Assembly: GCA_020002185.1 (NCBI GenBank)
Contig: CM034543.1
Coordinates: 4,228,667-4,292,666, forward strand
DNA from: Paraescarpia echinospica
Taxonomy: Eukaryota > Annelida > Polychaeta > Sabellida > Siboglinidae
Direction: 5' to 3'
Length of the DNA stretch: 64,000 nucleotides
Shown here: positions 56,283 through 64,000 of the stretch, piece after piece
How positions within the stretch are numbered: the stretch's first letter is position 1
How the letters are laid out: the number at the start of each line of letters is the position of its first letter
The notes under the pieces: generated by a model
The model's input: only the letters and a program-made list of their open reading frames with translations
Databases searched by the model: none
Told to the model about the DNA's origin: nothing
Program-made: the position numbers and the translations under genes

Positions 56283-58895
56283 TGTTTAGGAAAGATAGAA
56301 TAGGAAAAAAGGGAGGTGGAGTTATTTTATATATTAAAGAATCTATCCAGGCTTATGAAATAAAATTAGAAAGAGAAGCAGATTGCGAAGAAGCTGTTTG
56401 GTGTAACATAGTTACAGGAAACTTAACGTTAACAGTTGGGTTAGTTTATTGAAGTCCAAACATAAGCATAGAAGCGAATGAAAAAATACAAAACGCTATA
56501 AGGGAGGTAAGCAAACGGGACTGTATTGTTATGGGGGATTTTAACCACGGGCATATACAATGGAAATATGTACAGAGTATGGGGATTGAGGACCACAAGT
56601 TTTTAGTTTTAGTTCAATATACTTTCCTTTCTCAACATGTGCTAGAACCAACCAGGGGTGAGAATGTGTTAGAAATAGTTTTGTCCTCACAGAATGAAAT
56701 AGTTGACAATGTCAGGATATGTGAGCCACTGGGGAGTATTGATCACAACCAGATACATTTTACCATCAAAGTAAAATCAGAAAGGAATAATAAAAAGCAG
56801 TATAGGAGAAATTTCCACAAAGGAAGGTATAAGGACATGAGGAAATATTTAGCAAAGATAGACTGGAATAACACACTGAAAAATAAGACAGCAACAGAAT
56901 GCTGGAATATATTAAAGAGTGAAATTAAGTGCATTGTCGATAAATGTGTACCCTTCAAAACAAGGGAAACGATCCAAAAAGAAACACTTATCGAAAGAAG
57001 CCATTAGACAAATTAAGTATAAACAAATGATGTGGAAGTCATATAGATGTACTGGAAATGATCAAGACTACAACAGTTATAAAGAAGCACTTAACTAAGC
57101 TACAGCTGAAATTAGAAATTCAAAGAGAAGCTATGAATAACAATTAGCTAGTTATATAAAACATGACAGCAAGAGTTTTTATGCGTATGTTCGAAGCAAA
57201 CAGAAAGTTCAAGATAAGGTCGGTCCTCTAGAAGATAGTGCTGGAAATATAATATCAGAGAGATTCTTAATGGCAGAAGACCTGAATGAGTATTTTAGTT
57301 CAGTGTTTACCAGAGAAGATATTAGTTCACTGCCAGTACCAGAGGCTAAGTTGAAGGGGGCAGATTCAGACTATTTAGAACAATTAATTGTAACCCCGGA
57401 AATGGTAGCTAAGAAAATAAAGGCTATGAAGGATAATAAATCACCTGGAGTGGATGGGATTCCGCCCAAACTACTATTGGAAATTGTAGAACAAATTAGC
57501 GTACCGCTTGCAACAGTTTTAAATTTGTCATTAGAAGAGGGAGTGGTTCCTTTAGAATGGAAAGAGGCAAACGTTATACCGTTATTTAGAAAAGGTTCGA
57601 GAAACAAGTCAGAGAACTATAGACCAGTGAGGTTAACATCAGTGATTTGCAAATTATTAGAAAGACTAGTTAAAGATCACATGGTGGATTTTCTTATTAA
57701 ACATAACTTGATACACCCATCTCAACATGGGTTTTAAAAGCGAAGTCATGCTTAACAAATGTGTTATGTTTTTTGGAAGACATCACTAAGTGGGTGGATG
57801 AGGGATCACCAGTAGATATCGTCTACTTCGATTTTTAAAAAGCTTTCCATAAAGTACCACTTCAAAGATTACTGCTTAAACTAAAGGCCCATGGCACAGG
57901 AAATGGTATAATAAACTGGATACAAAAATGGCTGATTGACAGAAGACAACGTGTAGTAGTTGATGGGGAGGCTTCAAACTGGAAATCGGTATTGAGTGGG
58001 GTACCACAGGGATCAGTACTAGGACCTATGTTATTCTTAATATATATATCAACGATTTGGATGATGAAATAACAAGCAAGGTGTTGAAATTTGCGGATGA
58101 TACAAAAGTGTTTAGAAGTATTAAAAGTGATGGAGATAGACAACATTTACAAGATTATCTTGAAAAGTTGATCAAATGGTCTGAAAAGTGGCAAATGCTG
58201 TTCAATTTTGGGAAATGTAAATGCCTCCACACAGGACATGGGAACGAAGAAGTAGAATATACAATGGGGGTACTGTACTAAGTACTACTGTAAAAGAAAA
58301 GTACTTAGGGTTAACCATTAGTACTGATATGAAGGTTTCAGAGCAGTGCGGAATTGCAGCTTCAAATGGAAATCAAATCCTTGGATTAATTAGGCGAAAC
58401 ATAACGAATAAGGAAAAAGAGCTAATAACACCGCTGTACAAAACAATAGTTAGGCCTCATTTAGAATATTGAATTGAAGCGTGGAGGCCATATCGCAGGA
58501 AGGACATAGATATGCTAGACAGAATGCAGAGGAGAGCAACTAAAATTATACCAAAACTGAGGGATCCTAGTTACGAAATACGCCTAAAAATGCGGCTTAA
58601 CAACACTAGAGACCAGGAGATTGAGAGGAGATCAGATAGACTTGTTTAAAATAATGAATGGTTATGAAAATATTGATAGAAATGTTTTTTTCTCAGTTAA
58701 GAAAGATAGAAGGACTAGAGGACATGAAGTTATATTAGCAAAGGAGCAGTGTAGATTATATATAAGAAAGTTCTCATTTTAACAAAGGACTGTAAACGAA
58801 TGGAACAGATTATCTGCTGATTGTGTGGGTGCTAGTAGCGTGAATATGTTTAAAAATAAAATCGACACATACCTCAGACGGGCGGGATACACATA
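56283..58895 (+). pseudogene. CR1-type LINE ORF2: endonuclease and reverse transcriptase, multiply broken
   Basis: Endonuclease part: RKDRIGKKGGGVILYIKES, then TGA at about 56448 replacing the Arg of a YRSPN-like motif, the catalytic IVMGDFNHGHIQW, and GSIDHNQIHF. RT part: NKSPGVDGIPPKL, WKEANVIPLFRKGSR, a frameshift at about 57736 (one C lost relative to copy A), YFDF followed by a stop and KAFHKVP, GVPQGSVLGP, an indel near 58048, and KFADDTKVF at about 58087-58113. A late stop lies near 58470, with further frameshifts after 58585. It supplies the family sequence missing from copy A. It is dead. Confidence 0.88.
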
Positions 58896-58944
58896 GATAA
58901 AAGGGTCGGACTCTCGATAAGCCAAAGGGCTTCCTTGTCCACCT

Positions 58945-58972
58945 GTCACCTAGAGTTAATTCTCTGGGTGGC
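58945..58972 (+). other. LINE 3' UTR hairpin (copy B)
   Basis: Stem 58945-58955 with 58962-58972, loop TTAATT, two G-U pairs. Compared with copy A, one T-A pair has become C-G and one C-G pair has become U-G; pairing is kept in both. Confidence 0.7.
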
Positions 58973-58995
58973 AATTTTTTTAAATCTTGTTAAAT

Positions 58996-59418
58996 CCCTG
59001 ACCGATTCTGGGTACCGACCAGATCTGCAATGCAATTATTGTGGTATGGTAAACCAGTTACCCACAACCTGAGAAACTCAAGTATTCTACTACAAGCCCA
59101 TTTAGGACAACTACAGATATGCTAACCGGCATAACCCGGGATTACGGTATTCTGAGAAATAGTAAACGGACAATTGCAATAAAACTAACCCTAACCCCAA
59201 TGCTCCACGAGAAAGAAACACGTGTACAAATTGAGATGTCTCATGTGATATTTTCCTTTATTTCTATTTCTGACGTCCCCTCCGTGTCATCAGCGATCCC
59301 TCGTAGCAAGTATGATCATTTCGTGGATTGTCGGTGCCATTTGGTGTATGTTAGAAGATGGTTTATCAGTCCAATCTTTGCTCGCACAGTTTCCCACAGA
59401 GAGAACATATATAAAGAG
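58996..59418. other. Unassigned sequence
   Basis: An open stretch at 59119-59454 (+) runs into the direct repeat and has no domain I recognise. Nothing else is visible. Confidence 0.3.
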
Positions 59419-60269
59419 ATTTATGCAGAAGGAACAACGCAAGTCAGGTATTGATTGAATTATGCCAAATTAATGACATGCAATTTTATTGACTGTATAT
59501 TGTTATAAATTGTTACATACACATCCATTGTGACAATGACAGCAAGCAGGCCGACCCCTGACTGCTAAGTACTACTGTCTACTACGTACAATTCATCATA
59601 TGTGTGTGGGTCACTCCACCAATATATACACTATTCACCACATGTGTGGGGGTCACTCCGCCTTCACTACATGTGTGGGGTCACTCCGCCCTGCTAAAAG
59701 TCACCCACTGTTAAAGGGGAGGGAGGGTGGGAATTCTAAACTTGATCAATATTACACGAACACACTCATCTAGCATACAGCACAACTACATTCTAACTAC
59801 ATAAATCGAAATCCAAATAAGCTGAATAAACGCTGTGAATACTCCCCAATAATTTTGAATGAATGAGGTCGATCCCGCTGCTGCTATTGCTTAAATACTG
59901 GTGTCTAACGCGCATGCGCGAGTCGCATAGTCTCGTAACCAAACATGTTATGAGCCAATAGCTACGCTGCATGTGTTGTTACTTCCACATAAAACGCAGT
60001 ATGTCCCCGTTGTTTACATACATCCATTTATGCAGAAGGAACAACGCAAGTCGGGTATTGATTGAATTAGGCCAAAATAATGACATGCAATTTTATTGAC
60101 TGTATATTGTTATAAATTGTTACATACACATCCATTGTGACAACGACAGCAAGCAGGCCGGCCCCTGACTGCTAAGTACTACTGTCTACTACGTACAATT
60201 CATCATATGTGTGTGGGTCACTCCACCAATATATACACTATTCACCACATGTGTGGGGGTCACTCCGCC
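59419..60269 (-). repeat. Direct repeats of 244 bp, 607 bp apart (split-repeat end of the YR retrotransposon)
   Basis: Positions 59419-59662 and 60026-60269 are near-identical direct repeats starting ATTTATGCAGAAGGAACAAC and ending GGGTCACTCCGCC. The 363 bp between them are unique and include the palindrome CGCGCATGCGCG at about 59910. They lie downstream of the tyrosine recombinase on the element's strand. Ngaro/PAT-type elements have an A1-ORFs-B1-A2-B2 layout, and these would be B1 and B2 around A2. A1 is not present at the other end, which appears truncated. Confidence 0.7.
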
Positions 60270-60429
60270 ACCAGGTCACCCCAACTATACAATGTGACCG
60301 ACCCCCACCAAACCGTTCGGTCAACCCCGCCCCTGTCAGGGCTGCCATAACATCCAATAAGGGTATACGCATACTATGAGCAAATAATCAAGCATAAATC
60401 ATGATATCTGAAGAAATCTGCCACTGTCA

Positions 60430-60681
60430 GTCTAAGCTTACCTGTTGCCATACACTACTAGGGCCATATATAGAGCTGCATCATTCATAACTGTTGAAAT
60501 ATTAGCTTTTGGCTCCGCCACTGTCAGAGCCTAAGCCATATCTCACTACTAGTGCATTCCTAACTATTGAAACATTAGCTTTTGGCTCCGCCACTGTCAG
60601 AGCCCAAGCCATATCTCACTACTAGGGCATTCATAAATGTTGAAATAGTAGCTTTTGGCTCCGCCACTGCCAGAGCCTAAG

Positions 60682-60690
<9 letters not shown>
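60430..60690. repeat. 73-bp tandem repeat, about 3.5 copies
   Basis: The phrase AGCTTTTGGCTCCGCCACTG starts at 60504, 60577 and 60650. A weaker copy precedes (about 60420) and the core CTCCGCCACTGTCAGAG recurs at 60754. (TA)n follows at 60684-60712. It lies in the 3' region of the YR retrotransposon. Confidence 0.9.
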
Positions 60691-60717
<27 letters not shown>

Positions 60718-60815
60718 CAACCTGCGTTATGTCACAGACGACATACCTAGAGACTCCGCCACTGTCAGAGTCTCCGGTACATCTCCCGAAACCATAACCA
60801 GATTAGTTATGTTTC

Positions 60816-61767
60816 TTATGAAATACGAATATACTTCCTAAAGGCATCTGACACCCATCTACCTGCAGCTCTAATCTGAGCATCCGATTCGCCCCTTAAT
60901 GCAGCTGATGTTGCTGCCTCAATTCTAAAGCTATGCCCTTTGAAAACCTTACTACTTAAACCACAAAACTCGAGCAGCCGCTTCAACAGTATATCAAACT
61001 CGCGTCGCAGCATCGGAGAACCATCTGCATATGAAAATAGTGAAGCCCTAACTGTACCTCTTAACACAAGAAATTATCTGAGCAACTTAGCTGGATATAT
61101 TGCAGTACCAATCATACACTGCCCATCTAGCTGCAATGACTGAGGGCCATGTCTACTGATGTGTTTAAAATGTCGAAAAGAAATGGTGATCAAATCCCCA
61201 TTCAAAGCTATATCTCTGAGCTGCAGGCAACCTTGCATCATTTTGTTAGAACGGGAGACCATCTCCCCTACCCGTAAGTAGGCCCTAAATGCGAGGACCA
61301 TCATAGCTGTTAACATGGTACGATTATAATGTGACGTAACTACATGTGGCAGTGCGCTAATTAGACGAACTAGTATTGGCTGTGTCACTGGCAATCTGAC
61401 ATCAGACACCCGTTCCAAGGTTTTGTGCCCCTGTTAAAAGCTTGGCAACAATAAAATTCTTAGCGGGGTCCTGCAAACCGTTAAGTTAATGAAAGTAAGA
61501 AATGGCAGAGATTGTAGAAATAATGGAAGCAGGTGCATACCCTGCATTATGTAAATAAGCAATAAAACCCATTATCATGGCAACAGGCACAGGTAACCCA
61601 GGAACGGTGCCTAATGACTGGAAAAAGCCTACCAATTTTGCCCATGCTCGCTCGTATTGCGCTTTTGATGACGATGCCAAGGACGCATGCATCAGGACCT
61701 CAACAGTGTCCCTAAGGCGGCTGGGGAGACGTGGAATGGCACCATCGCTGGCTTGGAATTGACCCAT
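60816..61767 (-). pseudogene. Tyrosine recombinase of the DIRS/Ngaro-type element (broken)
   Basis: Integrase-like recombinase encoded after RT-RNase H and overlapping it by 76 nt in another frame. The N-terminal core-binding part (61767-61486) contains SSSKAQYERAWAKLVGFF and GFIAYLHNAGYAPASI. The catalytic part has LAFRAYLRVGEMV (first Arg; 61418-61074 frame) and then GHSFRIEAATSAALRG (His-x-x-Arg), GRWVSDAFRKYIR (Trp in the second-His place, then the Tyr nucleophile) in 61067-60816. It is interrupted by a stop at 61483-61485, a frameshift near 61430 and an in-frame stop at 61071-61073. In this family the enzyme inserts a circular cDNA by recombination instead of a DDE integrase. Confidence 0.86.
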
Positions 61768-63578
61768 GGAGCCAACGTCAGAAATTCGTGTATCTGGCAG
61801 CGGGATAATTTGTCAGCCAAAGTATTGTCACGACCTGGTATGTGACGAGCTGTGAAGTTAATATTTCGACGCAAACAAGACAGAATTAGCTTTCTTAACA
61901 ACGCCATCACACATGGCTCCTTGGATGTTTGTTTATTAATTATAGCGACCAAGGCCTCATTATCAGTGAAAAAACACACACTATTGTTAGCCCAAGAACC
62001 TCCCCACGTCTCTACAGCCGCCACAATCGGGTACAACTCAAGCACAGTGATATTAAAAGCACTCCATGACATGGGCCACCTACCCCAAAACCACTCTGGA
62101 CCATATACCGCCCCAAAACCTATGCCCCCTGATGCATCAGTTAATAACTGCAAGAAGTCCCCAGTAAGGAAGTTATCATCAATAAAGAAGGCTTTCCAGT
62201 TAAAACCTGACAGAAATTCCTGCCATGTCAACAAGTCTAGTTTCACCTGCCTAGTCAACCTAATGTGAAAATGTGGTCTACTGACATGTAAAGTTAAATC
62301 AATTAACCTTCGCAAAAACCCACTTCCAGGAATTACCGGGCAACTGAATGACAAGATCCCTACTAGTTGTTGAATCTCTCTAAGAGTGGCTTTTTCTCTG
62401 TTCAAGAATGACTGTATCAGCAACCTGCATTGTACTAATTTATCCTCTGGTAAACGTGCCTCCATGCTTACTGTATCTAACATTATTCCCAGAAATTGCA
62501 GAGCTGTAGAAGGCCCAACTGTCTTTCCCGGTGCCAATGGGACCCCCAGTTGCCCACATAGCTCAATGAATGCCTGCATATCGCTAAGACACTTAGCATG
62601 AGAAGTTGCCAAAAACAGGAAGTCATCAATTATGTGGATGGCTTTTGTTACACCCAGCTTGTTCATGGCAACCCATTCCAGTGCTGTGCTAAAAGCTTCA
62701 AAAATAGAGCAAGAACTTGAACAGCCCATAGGTAACACAGCATCCATGTAATAAAGTCCCCTCCATTGAAAACCCAACAATGGTGAATCTTTCGGAGCAA
62801 TAGGTATAATTCTGAATGCTGCTTCTATGTCTACCTTAGCCATAAAAACTATTGACTCAGATTCTTTAATGAAAGAAATAGCATCATGTATGGTTGCATA
62901 CTGCACTGTTGATAACTCCTTAGGAATGTAATCATTAACCGATTCACCATCTGGATGAGATAAATTATGGATTACTCTAAACTCCCCTGGAACTTTCTTA
63001 GGTACAACCCCTAGCGGTGATATTCTGTAAGCAGGATTAATTGGTGGGATGTGAAAGGGGCCCAAAATCCGACCCAGTTCTAGCTCCTTCTTTAATTTCA
63101 CATCTATCACATGGGGAAATTCAAAAGCAGACTTCATGTTTTTGACAACCCCTTTCTGCACTGGAACACTCAAACACCCAATTTCAAAACCTGAAGTAAA
63201 CCCGTCAATCAAATACTGGCTTTTCACAACATCATAACCTTCTAAAACATCCCTTAGAGCTGTTGGGGACACTGGCGAGGGCATGGCACTATCAAGGTTT
63301 GGGCAATGTGCGCTGGGGGTTGGCTGATTTACGGATGTGTGACTTGGGACACCGAAACCCAGGGTGGGCACCACCACACCACCTGCAGAGATGCCTGAAC
63401 GGACAGGGATTTCGCATACAACGTCCCTGGTTAAAGGCCCAGCAGTCCCGGTTTGCACGGCTACCTGTACCCCTGTTGAGAAAGGAAGGCCCAACCTGTG
63501 GTGCCACCCTGGGAGACGGTTGCTGCACTGCACTAAACCACAACTCATAACTGATACAATCCCAGGCCCATCCCTCAC
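61692..63578 (-). CDS. Reverse transcriptase-RNase H of a DIRS/Ngaro-type retrotransposon (intact ORF)
   Basis: Uninterrupted frame of 628 codons. The upstream 98 codons overlap gag in another frame, so I favour the ATG at 63284, 7 nt after the gag stop, giving about 530 residues. RT domain at residues 184-345 of the long frame: YRISPLGVVPKK, FRVIHNLSHPDG, the first catalytic Asp in AKVDIEAAF (250), LPMGCSSSCSIFE, and the IHIIDDFLF Asp pair (318-319). RNase H at about 475-595: LLTDASGG (Asp 481), VLELYPIVAAVE (Glu 514), FFTDNEALVAII (Asp 539) and DNTLADKLSR (Asp 589). No methyltransferase domain follows, which points to Ngaro rather than DIRS1. All catalytic acids are present, so this enzyme could still work although its recombinase cannot. 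Confidence 0.9.
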   Translation of the reverse strand: MRDGPGIVSVMSCGLVQCSNRLPGWHHRLGLPFSTGVQVAVQTGTAGPLTRDVVCEIPVRSGISAGGVVVPTLGFGVPSHTSVNQPTPSAHCPNLDSAMPSPVSPTALRDVLEGYDVVKSQYLIDGFTSGFEIGCLSVPVQKGVVKNMKSAFEFPHVIDVKLKKELELGRILGPFHIPPINPAYRISPLGVVPKKVPGEFRVIHNLSHPDGESVNDYIPKELSTVQYATIHDAISFIKESESIVFMAKVDIEAAFRIIPIAPKDSPLLGFQWRGLYYMDAVLPMGCSSSCSIFEAFSTALEWVAMNKLGVTKAIHIIDDFLFLATSHAKCLSDMQAFIELCGQLGVPLAPGKTVGPSTALQFLGIMLDTVSMEARLPEDKLVQCRLLIQSFLNREKATLREIQQLVGILSFSCPVIPGSGFLRRLIDLTLHVSRPHFHIRLTRQVKLDLLTWQEFLSGFNWKAFFIDDNFLTGDFLQLLTDASGGIGFGAVYGPEWFWGRWPMSWSAFNITVLELYPIVAAVETWGGSWANNSVCFFTDNEALVAIINKQTSKEPCVMALLRKLILSCLRRNINFTARHIPGRDNTLADKLSRCQIHEFLTLAPWVNSKPAMVPFHVSPAALGTLLRS

Positions 63579-63775
63579 TGCGCATCAGTGTCCTGAAAGA
63601 TTCATCATACCCACGCCAGTTCCCACCACGCTCCGACAAGTTTCTAACCACATGCAAATACTTCAGCATCTTTGGTGCCAACATAGCATTCCCTGGCTTC
63701 ACCAAAAACACAGACATGAAAATTTGGAATGCTCTAGACCACTGACTGAACGAACGGATCTGGGTTCTCGCCTTA
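63292..63775 (-). CDS. Gag-like protein of the DIRS/Ngaro-type element (5' truncated)
   Basis: The frame from about 63775 to the stop at 63292 encodes QIRSFSQWSRAFQIFMSVFL, APKMLKYLHVVRNL, NWRGYDESFRTLM and ISYELWF. A Cys-rich module follows, with CWAFNQGRC, CPFRHLCRWCGG and HPGFRCPKS. The W..AF, KY, YDE.FR series and the CCCH/CCHC-like knuckle are typical of gag proteins in DIRS-like elements. Upstream of about 63775 the same frame enters LINE sequence, so the first part of gag is missing. Confidence 0.8.
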
Positions 63776-64000
63776 GGGGTCACACACTTCAGCTCCGTAA
63801 AGAAGTGCGGGAAGAACAATAGCTTTGTAAACCATTAGTTTTGTATCTGGTCTGATGTCTCGATTATCAAAGATGCGGATTCGTAAGCGCCCAAAAGCTG
63901 AGCTGGCACATTGTAGTCGGTGTTGTATTTCGTCATCAATATCAGCCGTCTGAGAGAGGTGACTTCCTGGATGATATATAAGAGATGTTTCCAGACATGC
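63776..64000 (-). mobile_element. LINE ORF2 carboxy-terminal fragment at the window edge
   Basis: The minus strand reads without stops: SHLSQTADIDDEIQHRL, CASSAFGRLRIRIF, DIRPDTKLMVYKAIVLPALL and YGAEVCDP, the usual sequence after the RT domain of non-LTR elements. It ends at about 63776 where gag of the YR element begins, so the two are joined by insertion or deletion. It continues beyond the window. Confidence 0.85.

Larger units (their letters stand above)
56280..58995 (+). mobile_element. CR1-type LINE, copy B (longer but decayed)
   Basis: The same family as copy A, starting farther upstream, in the endonuclease domain, and ending with the same 3' UTR (ACTCTCGATAAGCC, hairpin, TCTTGTTAAAT). 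It lies about 340 bp beyond the last CUB exon in the same orientation and may have cut off the 3' end of that gene or lie in its next intron. Confidence 0.88.

Noticed and set aside
59119..59454. 111-codon plus-strand ORF
   Set aside because: Runs into the 244-bp direct repeat of the YR element; no domain or splice support.
61852..62268. Plus-strand 138-codon ORF and other plus frames in 61.5-63.8 kb
   Set aside because: Antisense shadows of the intact minus-strand RT-RNase H ORF, which has all expected motifs.
63285..63578. First 98 codons of the long RT frame as part of the protein
   Set aside because: They overlap gag in another frame and show no conserved sequence; the ATG at 63284 just after the gag stop is the better start.

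Overview
The window looks like transposon-rich genomic DNA from an invertebrate animal. The evidence is a spliced gene with GT-AG introns encoding CUB and S1-protease domains, several non-LTR retrotransposon families, a tyrosine-recombinase (DIRS/Ngaro-type) retrotransposon, a tRNA-derived SINE, Ty3/gypsy debris, many (CA)n/(TA)n microsatellites and a very large minisatellite. A marine invertebrate (mollusc, brachiopod, or possibly amphioxus) fits best, but I cannot name the species. There is no prokaryotic-style gene organisation.

Layout. 1-15.3 kb: two arms of a large imperfect inverted duplication (about 1298-4929 and 11282-15291) flank a roughly 6.35 kb core. The core holds pieces of a Ty3/gypsy element on opposite strands, a LINE piece, and a small element with 32-bp inverted ends around a frameshifted ORF. 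15.3-23 kb: LINE and SINE remnants, including a nearly intact CR1-type LINE (copy A, 17515-19520) lying between two 70-bp inverted repeats. 23001-24000 is an assembly gap of exactly 1000 N. 24001-47137: one continuous 51-bp tandem repeat of about 450 units with nested larger-scale duplications; it begins at the gap, so its true size is unknown. 47268-55945: a spliced plus-strand gene with the order CUB, S1 protease-like, CUB, CUB, for which I could place 13 exons with consistent intron phases. Its first visible exon begins in phase 1, so there must be an upstream exon and the satellite most likely lies in an intron. 56.28-59.0 kb: a second, decayed copy of the same CR1 LINE (copy B). 59.4-63.8 kb: a minus-strand tyrosine-recombinase retrotransposon (gag, RT-RNase H, tyrosine recombinase, then split direct repeats), abutting yet another LINE at the window's right edge.

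How it fits together. The only host gene I can support is the CUB/protease gene. It resembles ovochymase-type secreted CUB-protease polyproteins, but its protease domain has lost the activation site and key residues around the catalytic serine, so it is probably a non-catalytic homologue (or a decaying gene: its last CUB exon carries a +1 frameshift). Most of the rest is mobile and repetitive DNA. The observations most worth following are the 51-bp array (two shared-wobble open frames, higher-order structure, intronic position), the inverted duplication, the protease with a broken active site, and a compensatory base change in the LINE 3' hairpin.
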